Source: Rhodobacteraceae bacterium UBA7436
GTDB lineage: Bacteria > Pseudomonadota > Alphaproteobacteria > Rhodobacterales > Rhodobacteraceae
DNA: 64,000 nt
Assembly: GCA_002478745.1 (NCBI GenBank)
Contig: DLQI01000134.1
Location: 1 to 64,000, forward strand
Reading direction: 5' to 3'
In this document: piece by piece, positions 51,858-61,754 of the stretch
Numbering within the stretch: the first letter of the stretch is position 1
How the letters are laid out: each line of letters begins with the position of its first letter
Program-made: the position numbers and the translations under genes
The notes under the pieces: generated by a model
What the model was told of the DNA's origin: nothing
Databases searched by the model: none
Seen by the model: only the letters and a program-made list of their open reading frames with translations

Positions 51858-52739
51858 ATGGCTGTTCTTATCGACGAAAACACCAAAGTAATTTGCCAAG
51901 GCCTTACTGGCTCACAAGGTACTTTCCACACAGAGCAAGCAATTGCATACGGCACTAAAATGGTTGGCGGCGTAACACCTGGTAAGGGCGGTCAATCGCA
52001 CCTAAACCTTCCAGTGTTTAACTCTGTCCACGAAGCGATGCACATCACCGAAGCCAACGCTTCTGTAATTTACGTGCCTCCACCGTTTGCAGCTGACTCA
52101 ATCCTTGAGGCAATCGATGCCGAGATGCCGTTGATCGTTTGCATCACTGAAGGCATCCCAGTTTTGGACATGATGAAAGTGCAGCGCGCACTTGAAGGTT
52201 CTAAATCCCGTCTTATCGGCCCTAACTGCCCAGGCGTAATCACACCTGACGCATGTAAAATCGGCATCATGCCAGGTCACATCCACAAACGCGGCACATG
52301 TGGCGTTGTTTCACGTTCAGGCACACTGACATATGAAGCGGTTAAGCAAACAACTGACCTTGGCCTAGGTCAATCCTCAGCTGTTGGTATCGGCGGCGAC
52401 CCTATTAAGGGTTCCGAGCACATCGACATCCTAGAGATGTTCCTGGCCGATCCAGAAACACAGTCCATCATCATGATCGGTGAAATCGGTGGTTCTGCTG
52501 AAGAAGAGGCAGCGCAATTCTTGGCTGATGAAAAGAAAAAAGGCCGTTGGAAACCAACAGCTGGTTTCATCGCTGGCCGCACAGCCCCTCCAGGCCGTCG
52601 CATGGGCCACGCTGGCGCGATTGTCGCTGGCGGCAAAGGCGGCGCAGAAGACAAAATCGAAGCGATGAAGCTTGCTGGTATCGTTGTGGCAGATAGCCCA
52701 GCGACACTAGGCGAAGCTGTTATCGAAGCAATCAGTTAA
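51858..52739 (+). CDS. sucD: Succinyl-CoA synthetase alpha subunit
   Basis: This 293-residue subunit binds CoA and carries the phosphohistidine. It has [34 protein letters not shown], the CoA region [23 protein letters not shown] and the active-site His in [27 protein letters not shown]. Length and motifs are normal. It lies 76 bases after sucC and 77 before odhA, so one transcript is likely. Confidence 0.97.
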   Translation: MAVLIDENTKVICQGLTGSQGTFHTEQAIAYGTKMVGGVTPGKGGQSHLNLPVFNSVHEAMHITEANASVIYVPPPFAADSILEAIDAEMPLIVCITEGIPVLDMMKVQRALEGSKSRLIGPNCPGVITPDACKIGIMPGHIHKRGTCGVVSRSGTLTYEAVKQTTDLGLGQSSAVGIGGDPIKGSEHIDILEMFLADPETQSIIMIGEIGGSAEEEAAQFLADEKKKGRWKPTAGFIAGRTAPPGRRMGHAGAIVAGGKGGAEDKIEAMKLAGIVVADSPATLGEAVIEAIS

Positions 52740-52816
52740 AACAGCTACTGGGCGAGGTGGGGATTTCCCTGCCTCGCCTTTCCCCATCCGGCACAGTCTT
52801 ATTCAAGGTTCAAACC

Positions 52817-55777
52817 ATGTCCGACAACCCTGCTAACGACCAACTTCACGCCTCCTCCTTTATGCAGGGGCACAACGCCGAATACCTCGAACAGATGTAT
52901 GCGCGCTACGCCACCGATCCGAATGCGGTCGATGAAAGCTGGCAATCATTTTTCAAGGCGATGGGTGACGACGAAATTTCCGTCAAACGGACCGCTGAAG
53001 GCCCCAGCTGGGCCCGCCCCGATTGGCCACCAATGCCAACAGACGATTTGACTGCTGCCCTAACAGGCGAATGGGCACCAGAGCCCGAAGTCAAAAGCGC
53101 TGGCAAAAAAATCCAAACCAAAGCATCTGAGCAAGGCGTGAGCCTAAGCGACGAGCAAGTTAAACGCGCTGTTCTTGACAGCATCCGCGCGCTAATGATC
53201 ATCCGTGCCTACCGTATCCGTGGTCACCTTGTTGCTGACCTTGATCCGCTTGGCATGCGTTCGGTCACGCCGCACCCAGAGCTTGATCCAAAATCTTACG
53301 GCTTTACCGATGTTGACATGGATCGCCCGATTTTCATCGACAACGTGTTGGGTCTGCAAATCGCAACCATGCGCGAAATTCTGTCCATCGTAAAACGCAC
53401 TTATTGCGGCACCTTTGCGCTGCAATACATGCACATCTCGAACCCAGAAGAAGCAGGTTGGCTCAAAGAGCGGATCGAAGGTTTGGGCAAAGAAATCCAA
53501 TTCAGCCGTGAAGGGCGCAAAGCGATCCTGAACAAGATGGTTGAAGCCGAGGGTTTTGAGAAATTCCTGCACGTGAAATACATGGGCACCAAACGTTTTG
53601 GCCTTGATGGCGGCGAAAGCCTGATCCCAGCGATGGAACAGATCATCAAACGTGGTGGTTCATTGGGTGTCAAAGACATCGTGATCGGCATGCCGCACCG
53701 TGGACGTCTATCTGTGCTGGCCAACGTTATGCAGAAGCCATACCGCGCGATCTTTAACGAATTCCAAGGCGGATCGTTCAAGCCCGAAGACGTTGATGGC
53801 TCTGGCGATGTGAAATATCACCTTGGTGCGTCTTCTGACCGCGAATTTGACAACAACACAGTTCACTTGTCATTGACTGCGAACCCAAGCCACCTTGAGG
53901 CGGTAAACCCCGTCGTCATCGGTAAGGTCCGCGCAAAGCAAGACCAGTACAAAGACAAAGAACGCACCAGCGTTATGCCAATCCTGCTTCACGGCGATGC
54001 AGCATTCGCAGGCCAAGGTGTTGTCGCAGAATGTTTCGCCCTTTCTGGCCTACGCGGTCACAAAGCTGGCGGCACAATGCACATCGTGGTGAACAACCAA
54101 ATCGGCTTCACCACTGCGCCGCACTTCTCGCGGTCTTCTCCATACCCAACCGACAACGCGCTTGTGGTTGAGGCTCCGATTTTCCACGTCAACGGTGACG
54201 ACCCAGAAGCGGTTGTACACGCAGCGAAGGTGGCAACAGAGTTCCGCCAGAAGTTCCACAAAGACGTCGTGATCGACATCTTCTGCTACCGCCGCTTTGG
54301 TCACAACGAGGGCGACGAGCCCATGTTCACCAACCCGATGATGTACAAAAAGATCAAAACCCAAAAGACATCCCTGTCTCTCTACACAGAAAGCCTTGTG
54401 CGCGACGGTCTTATCCCTGAGGGCGAGATCGAAGACATGAAAGCTGCGTTCCAGTCCAAGATGAACACGGAATTTGAAGCGGGCAAAGATTACAAACCGA
54501 ACAAAGCTGACTGGCTGGACGGTAAGTGGTCACACCTTGATCGCAACAAAGACGACTATGTGCGTGGCGACACGGCGATCAAGCCGGAAACCATGGCTGA
54601 AATCGGCACAGCACTTAGCACAGCCCCAGACGGGTTCCCTGTCCACAAAACCGTTGGCCGTCTTTTGGACTCTAAAGCCAAGATGTTTGAATCCGGTTCA
54701 GGGTTCGACTGGGCAACAGGTGAAGCACTCGCATTCGGCTCACTATTGACCGAAGGTTATCCTGTACGCCTATCCGGTCAGGACAGCACACGCGGCACAT
54801 TCAGCCAACGCCACTCCGGCCTTGTGAACCAAGACACCGAAGAGCGGTTCTATCCACTAAACAGCGTTCGCGCGGGTCAAGCACAGTACGAAGTCATCGA
54901 CTCAATGCTGTCTGAATACGCGGTGCTTGGATTCGAATACGGCTACTCATTGGCAGAACCAAACGCGCTAACCCTCTGGGAAGCACAGTTCGGCGACTTT
55001 GCCAACGGCGCGCAAATCATGTTCGACCAATTCATCAGTTCAGGCGAAAGCAAATGGTTGCGGATGTCTGGCCTTGTAATGCTTCTGCCTCACGGCTTTG
55101 AGGGCCAAGGACCAGAGCACTCCTCTGCCCGCCTAGAGCGCTTCTTGCAGATGTGTGGTCAGGACAACTGGATCGTCGCCAACTGTACGACACCAGCAAA
55201 CTACTTCCACATCTTGCGCCGTCAGCTGCACCGCGATTTCCGCAAGCCACTCGTCCTAATGACGCCAAAATCATTGCTGCGTCACAAGATGGCCGTTTCC
55301 AACGCTGAGGATTTCACCACTGGATCCTCCTTCCACCGCCTGATGTGGGATGATGCGCAAAAAGGAAACTCGGACACCACGCTGGTGAAAGATGACAAGA
55401 TCAAACGGGTCGTTATGTGTTCGGGCAAGGTTTACTACGACCTGCTCGAAGAACGCGACGCACGTGGGATCGACGACATCTACCTCCTGCGCGTTGAACA
55501 ATTCTACCCATTCCCAGCGCAATCTGCGGTTCAAGAACTTGAACGCTTCAAAAACGCAGAAGTTGTCTGGTGTCAGGAAGAACCGAAAAACCAAGGCGCA
55601 TGGACCTTCATCGAACCCAACATCGAATGGGTCCTTGGCAAAATCGACGCCAAACACCCACGGCCAAAGTTCGTAGGGCGCGCAGCATCCGCGTCACCTG
55701 CAACGGGCCTTGCCTCCACACACAAAAAACAACAAGCAGCCCTCGTGAACGACGCGCTGACCATCGAAGGAAACTGA
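52817..55777 (+). CDS. odhA: 2-oxoglutarate dehydrogenase E1 component
   Basis: This 986-residue thiamine-diphosphate enzyme decarboxylates 2-oxoglutarate and loads succinyl on E2. It has the N-terminal E2-binding segment (SSFMQGHNAEYLEQMYARYATDPNAVDESWQSFF), the FLHVKYMGTKRFGLDGGESLIPAMEQII and GMPHRGRLSVLANVM blocks, GDAAFAGQGVVAECFALSGL, and the C-terminal HGFEGQGPEHSSARLERFLQMCGQDN. The start at MSDNPAND is preferred over an in-frame ATG 20 codons earlier, which reads an unlikely N-terminus. It is followed 3 bases later by odhB. Confidence 0.96.
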   Translation: MSDNPANDQLHASSFMQGHNAEYLEQMYARYATDPNAVDESWQSFFKAMGDDEISVKRTAEGPSWARPDWPPMPTDDLTAALTGEWAPEPEVKSAGKKIQTKASEQGVSLSDEQVKRAVLDSIRALMIIRAYRIRGHLVADLDPLGMRSVTPHPELDPKSYGFTDVDMDRPIFIDNVLGLQIATMREILSIVKRTYCGTFALQYMHISNPEEAGWLKERIEGLGKEIQFSREGRKAILNKMVEAEGFEKFLHVKYMGTKRFGLDGGESLIPAMEQIIKRGGSLGVKDIVIGMPHRGRLSVLANVMQKPYRAIFNEFQGGSFKPEDVDGSGDVKYHLGASSDREFDNNTVHLSLTANPSHLEAVNPVVIGKVRAKQDQYKDKERTSVMPILLHGDAAFAGQGVVAECFALSGLRGHKAGGTMHIVVNNQIGFTTAPHFSRSSPYPTDNALVVEAPIFHVNGDDPEAVVHAAKVATEFRQKFHKDVVIDIFCYRRFGHNEGDEPMFTNPMMYKKIKTQKTSLSLYTESLVRDGLIPEGEIEDMKAAFQSKMNTEFEAGKDYKPNKADWLDGKWSHLDRNKDDYVRGDTAIKPETMAEIGTALSTAPDGFPVHKTVGRLLDSKAKMFESGSGFDWATGEALAFGSLLTEGYPVRLSGQDSTRGTFSQRHSGLVNQDTEERFYPLNSVRAGQAQYEVIDSMLSEYAVLGFEYGYSLAEPNALTLWEAQFGDFANGAQIMFDQFISSGESKWLRMSGLVMLLPHGFEGQGPEHSSARLERFLQMCGQDNWIVANCTTPANYFHILRRQLHRDFRKPLVLMTPKSLLRHKMAVSNAEDFTTGSSFHRLMWDDAQKGNSDTTLVKDDKIKRVVMCSGKVYYDLLEERDARGIDDIYLLRVEQFYPFPAQSAVQELERFKNAEVVWCQEEPKNQGAWTFIEPNIEWVLGKIDAKHPRPKFVGRAASASPATGLASTHKKQQAALVNDALTIEGN

Positions 55778-55780
55778 TCC

Positions 55781-57259
55781 ATGACAACCGAAGTTCGTGT
55801 ACCTACCCTTGGCGAAAGCGTCACCGAAGCAACTGTTGCAACTTGGTTCAAAAAACCGGGCGATGCGGTCGCAGTTGACGAAATGCTGTGTGAGCTTGAA
55901 ACCGACAAAGTAACCGTTGAAGTGCCCAGCCCAGTTGCTGGCACCATGGGCGAAATCGTAGCGGGTGAAGGCGAAACAGTTGGCGTCGACGCCCTGCTCG
56001 CAACCATCGGCGCAGCAGGCGAAGCTACCGCTTCGGCTGCAAAACCAGCACCTGCAGCCGCTGCTACACCATCATCAGACAGCGTCGACGTTATGGTGCC
56101 AACGCTTGGCGAATCCGTAACAGAAGCCACCGTTAGCACATGGTTCAAAGCCGTGGGTGACACCGTGGCCCAAGACGAAATGCTGTGTGAACTCGAAACT
56201 GACAAAGTCAGCGTCGAAGTTCCATCCCCAGCCGCTGGCGTTCTGGCTGAAATCACAGCGCCTGAAGGCAGCACCGTTGATGCATCCGCCAAACTGGCTG
56301 TCATCTCAGCCTCTGGCACAGTGATCGCAGCAGCACCCGCCGTTGCAATCGCCACCTCAGCCTCTGCCGGAAAAGACGTCGAAGACGCCCCATCCGCGAA
56401 AAAAGCAATGGCTGCCGCTGGCGTGTCACGCGATCAGGTCACGGCAACAGGCCGCGATGGCCGCGTCATGAAAGACGACGTTGCACGCGCAGTGGCCTCT
56501 GCCGCCGCACCTGCACCCGCAGCTGTCGCACCCCGCGCAGCTGTGTCCTCTGACGATGCACCACGCGAAGAACGCGTAAAGATGACACGCTTGCGCCAAA
56601 CCATCGCACGTCGCTTGAAAGAAAGCCAAAACACCGCCGCAATGCTGACCACCTACAACGAGGTCGACATGACCGAGGTGATGGCGCTGCGCAACGAATA
56701 CAAAGACCTGTTCCTTAAAAAGCACGGCGTCAAATTGGGCTTCATGTCCTTCTTCACAAAGGCCTGCGTGCACGCCTTGAACGAAGTACCTGAAGTGAAC
56801 GCCGAAATCGACGGCACCGATGTTGTGTACAAAAACTTCGTCCACATGGGCATCGCAGCTGGTACGCCAACAGGTTTGGTTGTTCCGGTGATCCGCGACG
56901 CTGACGGCATGTCCTTTGCTGGAATTGAAAAAGCCATTGCTGAAAAAGGCGCTCGCGCCCGTGACGGCAAACTCTCCATGGCAGAAATGCAGGGCGGCAC
57001 GTTCACCATCTCCAACGGTGGCGTCTACGGCTCATTGATGTCCTCACCTATCCTGAACCCACCACAGTCAGGCATCCTTGGCATGCACAAAATCCAAGAC
57101 CGCCCAATGGCGATCAACGGCCAAGTTGTGATCCGCCCAATGATGTACCTCGCCCTGTCCTACGATCACCGCATCGTAGACGGCAAAGGCGCTGTAACGT
57201 TCTTGGTTCGTGTCAAAGAAGCACTCGAAGATCCACGTCGTCTGTTGATGGATCTGTAA
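55781..57259 (+). CDS. odhB: 2-oxoglutarate dehydrogenase E2 (dihydrolipoyl succinyltransferase) with two lipoyl domains
   Basis: This 492-residue protein has two lipoyl domains in tandem: residues 1-77 with Lys43 in [14 protein letters not shown], and about 101-178 with Lys142 in [14 protein letters not shown]. An Ala/Pro-rich linker, a peripheral-subunit-binding domain ([37 protein letters not shown], about 206-242) and a catalytic domain ending in [16 protein letters not shown] with the active-site His follow. Classical E. coli SucB has one lipoyl domain and about 405 residues. It transfers succinyl groups to CoA and is served by the lpd gene encoded 1.7 kb downstream. Confidence 0.95.
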   Translation: MTTEVRVPTLGESVTEATVATWFKKPGDAVAVDEMLCELETDKVTVEVPSPVAGTMGEIVAGEGETVGVDALLATIGAAGEATASAAKPAPAAAATPSSDSVDVMVPTLGESVTEATVSTWFKAVGDTVAQDEMLCELETDKVSVEVPSPAAGVLAEITAPEGSTVDASAKLAVISASGTVIAAAPAVAIATSASAGKDVEDAPSAKKAMAAAGVSRDQVTATGRDGRVMKDDVARAVASAAAPAPAAVAPRAAVSSDDAPREERVKMTRLRQTIARRLKESQNTAAMLTTYNEVDMTEVMALRNEYKDLFLKKHGVKLGFMSFFTKACVHALNEVPEVNAEIDGTDVVYKNFVHMGIAAGTPTGLVVPVIRDADGMSFAGIEKAIAEKGARARDGKLSMAEMQGGTFTISNGGVYGSLMSSPILNPPQSGILGMHKIQDRPMAINGQVVIRPMMYLALSYDHRIVDGKGAVTFLVRVKEALEDPRRLLMDL

Positions 57260-57268
57260 AAAAGCAGT

Positions 57269-57322
57269 GGCGGGGTGAAACCCGCCCTACCCCAATTTTC
57301 GTAGGGCGGGGTTCACCCCGCC
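57269..57322. repeat. Long inverted repeat (GTAGGGCGGGGTTCACCCCGCC type)
   Basis: Arms of 22 bases (57269-57290 and 57301-57322) are complementary but for one mismatch, with a 10-base loop. Each arm is itself partly self-complementary. The unit GTAGGGCGGGGTT recurs as a lone half copy at 20460-20472, so this is probably a dispersed REP-like repeat. It may also end the odhB transcript. Confidence 0.7.
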
Positions 57323-57376
57323 TTGCTATTTCGAATAGCCGTACGAAAATTGTAAGACTGAATTGGATTTAAAGAG

Positions 57377-57802
57377 ATGACAACTGAACTCACAGTCCTC
57401 ACGCTCGCTGGCCTCTTACAGATCATCCAATTCGCACTGATGGCGATCCCTGCCAACATCGAACTGGGCGTTGGTAAAACTATGTCCCCACGTGACCCTG
57501 CCAGATTGGGCACCCCACTCGAAGAACAGATGTCCCTGCGCACAGGTCGCCTGAAACGCGCAATGAGCAACCACTTTGAGGGGCTGATCCTTTTCACCAT
57601 CGCCTGCAACGTGATCACCATCTCGGGCCAATCAACCGCCTACACAGGCACGCTGGCAATCATCTACCTTGGCGCGCGCATCGCCTACATCCCCGCCTAC
57701 GCTTTTGGCTGGACCCCGTGGCGCAGCTTGATTTGGTTCGCAGGCTTCCTGTCCACCGCTTTCATGTTGATTGCCGCGCTTTTTGGCGCGAGTACGACGT
57801 GA
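57377..57802 (+). CDS. MAPEG-family membrane protein
   Basis: This 141-residue protein has four hydrophobic helices and the MAPEG pattern TELTVLTLAGLLQIIQFALMAIPANIELGVGKTMSPRDPARLGTPLEEQMSLRTGRLKRAMSNHFEGLILFTIACNVI followed by YLGARIAYIPAYAFGWTPWRSLIWFAGF. MAPEG members include eicosanoid and microsomal glutathione enzymes; the bacterial members are mostly uncharacterised. It lies between odhB and the glycosyltransferase gene, on the same strand, with the long inverted repeat upstream. Confidence 0.85.
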   Translation: MTTELTVLTLAGLLQIIQFALMAIPANIELGVGKTMSPRDPARLGTPLEEQMSLRTGRLKRAMSNHFEGLILFTIACNVITISGQSTAYTGTLAIIYLGARIAYIPAYAFGWTPWRSLIWFAGFLSTAFMLIAALFGASTT

Positions 57803-57875
57803 TTTTGGCAGTAGACATGCCAGTGACCACGCATTCATCTGTACATGACGCGCCTGTAATGATCGGAACACTAGA

Positions 57876-58874
57876 ATGACCAGCCCTGCACCCTCTCAGC
57901 CCCGCGACGGCAGCGCCCTACTTGTAGCCTGCATGCGCAACGAGGGTCTCTTTCTTGTAGAGTGGTTGGCCTATCATCTTCTGCTGGGTTTTGATCACAT
58001 CGTGGTCTGCACAAACAACTGTACCGATGGGTCCGATGCGCTGCTCACACGATTGCAGGAACTAGGATATGTCACGCACATCGACCACGATCCTGCACCT
58101 GGTGTCTCACCGCAGCACAATGCAATGCGCCTCACGATTGCACATCCTGTCGCGCAGGAATGCGAATGGATGATGCATATTGATGCAGATGAATTTGTAA
58201 ACATCGACGCCGAAAACGGTCACATTGGCGACGTTATTCAAGCCGTCGGACCCGCCGATGTGATCGCGTTCCTTTGGCAACCTTACGGCAACGCTGGGTT
58301 AACTGAGTGGGAAGGCGGCAGTGTCTTACAGACCTTCACAAAAGCACAAAGCGCCCCGTTGCGCCGCACGGTTCACCACAAATCCATATGGAAGATTGCC
58401 AAATTTGGCCGCGCCATCGATCACATGCCAAAGGATCCATTGGTTGACGATTTCGTCGTGAAAAACACCGCAGGCGAAGAAGTGTCAGGTCGCATGATCC
58501 GCCACCCGATCAAATGCCGCTACAAAATGCCGTTTCAGCAGCTCACCTACAAAAACGCCCGCCTCAACCACTATGCTCTCAAGTCGGACGACCTGCTGTT
58601 GATGAAAAACGATCGAGGTGATGGACATGGACTAGAGCATCAGAACTACTATCTGAATTCTCAATACTATCGAAAATACAATCGCAACGAAATCGACGAC
58701 ACCAGCATTCTGTCCCGTTGGGATGACGTGGCGAAAAAGATGGCTGAAATCCGTGAAGACGCGCAAATCGCAGAACTTGAAAAAATCTGTTGGGATACCT
58801 TCAAAGCGCGCCGCGCCGAAGTCCTGACACCAGAAAATATCGATCGGTGGACGGTTCACCCCGCCCCTGAATAA
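57876..58874 (+). CDS. Family 2-like glycosyltransferase (GT2/DUF-type)
   Basis: This 332-residue protein has the glycosyltransferase 2-4 type N-terminus (LLVACMRNEGLFLVEWLAYHLLLGFDHIVVCTNNCTDGSDALLTRLQELGYVTHI), the metal-binding MMHIDADEFVNI (a DxD variant), and a C-terminal half rich in basic and aromatic residues (FQQLTYKNARLNHYALKSDDLLLMKNDRGDGHGLEHQNYYLNSQYYRKYN). No membrane segment is evident. The acceptor is unknown; a surface glycan is likely. The last codons (WTVHPAPE) resemble the GGGGTT repeat in DNA, perhaps by chance. Confidence 0.82.
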   Translation: MTSPAPSQPRDGSALLVACMRNEGLFLVEWLAYHLLLGFDHIVVCTNNCTDGSDALLTRLQELGYVTHIDHDPAPGVSPQHNAMRLTIAHPVAQECEWMMHIDADEFVNIDAENGHIGDVIQAVGPADVIAFLWQPYGNAGLTEWEGGSVLQTFTKAQSAPLRRTVHHKSIWKIAKFGRAIDHMPKDPLVDDFVVKNTAGEEVSGRMIRHPIKCRYKMPFQQLTYKNARLNHYALKSDDLLLMKNDRGDGHGLEHQNYYLNSQYYRKYNRNEIDDTSILSRWDDVAKKMAEIREDAQIAELEKICWDTFKARRAEVLTPENIDRWTVHPAPE

Positions 58875-58907
58875 GCCAACAGCAGGGGCAAGCCCCCCGC
58901 GCCCCGC

Positions 58908-58951
58908 ACACCGACACAATACAGATACAATACCGACGTTATACCGACGTT
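58908..58951. repeat. Four tandem 11-bp repeats (ATACCGACGTT unit) before lpd
   Basis: ATACCGACGTT is exact at 58930-58940 and 58941-58951, and degenerate at 58919-58929 and 58908-58918 (about 6-7 of 11). It is the reverse complement of the unit at 39261-39293, with 13 bases of shared flank. Array period matches one turn of DNA. It ends 22 bases before the lpd start. Confidence 0.6.
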
Positions 58952-58973
58952 CCAAAATCAAAGGATCAACCCA

Positions 58974-60362
58974 ATGGCAAACTATGACGTGATCATCATC
59001 GGCGCAGGCCCTGGCGGCTATGTTTCGGCCATCCGCTGCGCTCAATTGGGCCTCAAAACTGCAATCGTTGAAGGCCGCGATACCCTAGGTGGTACCTGCC
59101 TAAATGTGGGCTGCATCCCGTCCAAGGCACTGCTACATGCCTCACACATGCTTCACGAGGCAGAGCACAATTTCGGGGCCATGGGCCTCAAAGGCAAAAG
59201 CCCGTCCGTCGACTGGAAGCAAATGCTGGCCTATAAAAATGACACCATTGGTCAAAACACCAAAGGCGTTGAATTTCTTATGAAAAAGAACAAAATTGAC
59301 GTGATCAAAGGGTGGGCAACCATCCCCGCAGCTGGCCAAGTTCAAGTCGGAGATGACGTCCTTGCAACCAAAAATATCATCATCGCCTCCGGTTCAGAAC
59401 CAGCATCCTTGCCGGGTGTTGAAGTCGATGAAAAGATCGTTGTGACCTCAACCGGCGCATTAGAACTTGGCAAAATCCCCAAGAAAATGGTCGTCATCGG
59501 CGCAGGCGTCATTGGCCTGGAACTTGGCAGCGTTTATGCACGCCTTGGCTCTGAAGTCACCGTTGTTGAATTCTTGGACGCAATCACGCCCGGAATGGAT
59601 GCAGAAGTACAACGTTCATTCCAAAAATTGCTTACAAAACAGGGTCTTAAATTCATCATGGGCGCTGCGGTACAAAAGACCGAGGCCAACAAAACCAAAG
59701 CCAAAGTGCACTATAAATTGCGCAAAGATGATAGCGAACACGTCATCGAAGCGGATACAGTTCTGGTCGCAACAGGACGCAAACCCTTCACAAATGGCCT
59801 TGGTCTAGACACCTTAGGGATCGAAATGTCCCCACGCGGTCAGATCAAAGTTGGAGCCGATTGGCAGACCAACGTAGCAGGCATTTACGCTATTGGCGAT
59901 GTGATCGACGGACCAATGCTAGCGCACAAAGCCGAAGACGAGGGCCTTGCAGCCGCCGAACAAATCGCGGGCAAACATGGCCACGTGAACTACGGCGTCA
60001 TTCCAGGCGTGATCTATACACACCCAGAAGTCGCCAACGTTGGTGAGACAGAGGAAACACTGAAAGAACAAGGCCGTAACTACAAAGTTGGCAAGTTCAG
60101 CTTTATGGGCAATGGCCGCGCAAAGGCTGTATTTGCAGGCGAAGGTTTCGTGAAAATCCTGGCGGACAAAGATACTGATCGCATCCTTGGGGCCCACATC
60201 ATCGGCCCTGCGGCTGGCGATTTGATTCACGAAGTTTGCGTCGCAATGGAATTTGGCGCATCTGCCGAAGATCTGGCAATGACATGCCACGCGCACCCTA
60301 CTTACTCAGAAGCCGTGCGCGAAGCAGCCTTGGCTTGTGGTGATGGCGCCATTCACGCCTAA
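58974..60362 (+). CDS. lpd: Dihydrolipoyl dehydrogenase (E3)
   Basis: This 462-residue flavoenzyme reoxidises lipoyl groups of 2-oxoacid dehydrogenases with NAD+. The FAD fold is [19 protein letters not shown], the redox disulfide is Cys42-Cys47 in [13 protein letters not shown], the NAD fold is [27 protein letters not shown], and the catalytic His is in [11 protein letters not shown] near the end. It is transcribed after the glycosyltransferase gene but has its own upstream region with tandem 11-bp repeats. A strong terminator follows. It completes the 2-oxoglutarate dehydrogenase set in this locus. Confidence 0.96.
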   Translation: MANYDVIIIGAGPGGYVSAIRCAQLGLKTAIVEGRDTLGGTCLNVGCIPSKALLHASHMLHEAEHNFGAMGLKGKSPSVDWKQMLAYKNDTIGQNTKGVEFLMKKNKIDVIKGWATIPAAGQVQVGDDVLATKNIIIASGSEPASLPGVEVDEKIVVTSTGALELGKIPKKMVVIGAGVIGLELGSVYARLGSEVTVVEFLDAITPGMDAEVQRSFQKLLTKQGLKFIMGAAVQKTEANKTKAKVHYKLRKDDSEHVIEADTVLVATGRKPFTNGLGLDTLGIEMSPRGQIKVGADWQTNVAGIYAIGDVIDGPMLAHKAEDEGLAAAEQIAGKHGHVNYGVIPGVIYTHPEVANVGETEETLKEQGRNYKVGKFSFMGNGRAKAVFAGEGFVKILADKDTDRILGAHIIGPAAGDLIHEVCVAMEFGASAEDLAMTCHAHPTYSEAVREAALACGDGAIHA

Positions 60363-60381
60363 TTACTTGATCCTAAAACCG

Positions 60382-60411
60382 AAAAGGCGGGCCAATAGCC
60401 CGCCTTTTTTA
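60382..60411 (+). terminator. Rho-independent terminator after lpd
   Basis: AAAGGCGGGC and GCCCGCCTTT pair around a short loop and end in six Ts, 20 bases past the lpd stop. Confidence 0.92.
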
Positions 60412-60432
60412 CATCTCAGGTGCTTTCAGGTC

Positions 60433-61035
60433 TTACCACATTGTCTTGGCCGCTCGTCCGCCCCATTCTGCGTCATAAGCAAGACCACCAACTTCGCCAT
60501 CAGTCATCTCAGCAAGGATTTCCCCTACAGTTGGCAATCCTTCTGCGTCATCGCGTGACCATGTACCCGCACGCATAAAAGCACGCCCACATTGGCTGTA
60601 AATCTCCGCTATTTTGATGACGATTACCGTCGCTGGCAGGATGTTTTTGCGCTCAAACTGCGCTCGTAATTTAGAATCATCAGTTAGGCGCGCAATGCCA
60701 TTGATCCGCACAACATTATTCGATCATGGAACGACAAACATCAGTGACACGCGCCCATCGACGACAATATTGCGCAACGAATCCAAGCGGTTGTTTCCAC
60801 GCCAATCTGGCATCGCTAATGTGTGTTCATCAAGTTCTTTGACCACCGGGCCATCATCGCCACGTGGGCTGCCGTCTGTGCCATCCGGATCCACTGTCGA
60901 CAGCACGCACAATCGTGACCCCATTATCCACTTGCGGTACAGCGGGGTCATCCGTGTTGCCACCTTACGCAAAGACGCATCCCCAGAGTCTCCATAGAGA
61001 CCTTCGAGGGATGCTATGTCCTTGATCCAATTCAT
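60433..61035 (-). pseudogene. PPOX-class FMN flavoprotein gene interrupted by an in-frame TGA
   Basis: The frame starts at ATG 61035 (MNWIKDIASLEGLYGDSGDASLRKVATRMTPLYRKWI..) and is interrupted by TGA at 60724-60726 (codon 104), then continues in the same frame as SNNVVRINGIARLTDDSKLRAQFERKNILPATVIVIKIAEIYSQCGRAFMRAGTWSRDD to 60433. Together the two parts make a normal ~200-residue pyridoxamine-phosphate-oxidase-fold protein of the MSMEG_1061 type. The TGA stands where related proteins have Gly (VPG-SNN), a single-base change from GGA. It overlaps plsC by 4 bases. Nonsense mutation or a sequencing error is most likely; readthrough is possible. Confidence 0.8.
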
Positions 61036-61754
61036 GATGGATCAAATCCGCCTTCGGCCATCAGCTCATTGGATTTGGTTTCAACAACCTCTTCCAAAAC
61101 TGACATGAAGGCGTCCTTTTCTAAACCAGTAGGGATGGTCGGTAAAAACTCAACGACAGCAAGGCCCGGCTTGCGCAGCACACCTGTGCGCGGCCAAAAA
61201 ACACCCGCATTGGTCGCCACCGGCACGCACTCCTGCTGCAATTGATTGTACAACACAGCAGTCCCAACTTTGTAGGGTGCTTTAACTCCTGGAGCCAAAC
61301 GCGTTCCTTGAGAATAGATAATCAATTGCCCCGGCAACGCATGCCCGGCTTCAACATCACGCACCATCTTGGTGATTGCAGCCCCACGTTTACCGCGTGA
61401 AACAGGAACACAGCCCAAACGACGGGCATATAGTCCGATTACAGGGGTCCAGAGAATTTCGCGTTTCATAATGAATTTGGCTGTCGGCAATGCCGTAAAA
61501 ATCATCATAATGTCCAAGAACGACTGGTGCTTGGCGGCAATGATAACCTCACCACTTGGGATCGGGCCGCGCACTTCGACGCGCAAACCCAGCATCCAGC
61601 GCGATAACCAGAAGACATAACGGCTGTAGGCTTTGGCCCCTGCCCTCGCCCCTTCTGGAGATAACAATGCGTAAGGACCCCAAAGTAGACCGATCACAAC
61701 CATCATAAAGTAAATGTGGATCATAAAAATCAGCGAAACAAACCATCGTATCAT
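61032..61754 (-). CDS. plsC: 1-acyl-sn-glycerol-3-phosphate acyltransferase
   Basis: This 240-residue membrane enzyme acylates lysophosphatidic acid to phosphatidic acid. It has an N-terminal helix (WFVSLIFMIHIYFMMVVIGLLWG), the catalytic HX4D at His76-Asp81 (AAKHQSFLDIM), the GCVPVSRGKRG block and YSQGTRLAPGVKAPYKVG (an EGTR-like motif with Gln in place of Glu). The start overlaps the ftsX stop by one base and the stop overlaps the PPOX gene, so it is in the ftsE-ftsX operon. Confidence 0.88.
   Translation of the reverse strand: MIRWFVSLIFMIHIYFMMVVIGLLWGPYALLSPEGARAGAKAYSRYVFWLSRWMLGLRVEVRGPIPSGEVIIAAKHQSFLDIMMIFTALPTAKFIMKREILWTPVIGLYARRLGCVPVSRGKRGAAITKMVRDVEAGHALPGQLIIYSQGTRLAPGVKAPYKVGTAVLYNQLQQECVPVATNAGVFWPRTGVLRKPGLAVVEFLPTIPTGLEKDAFMSVLEEVVETKSNELMAEGGFDPS

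Noticed and set aside
60433..60711. Two separate small genes in the PPOX region
   Set aside because: Both pieces are in one frame and join into a single normal family member, so one interrupted gene is the simpler reading.
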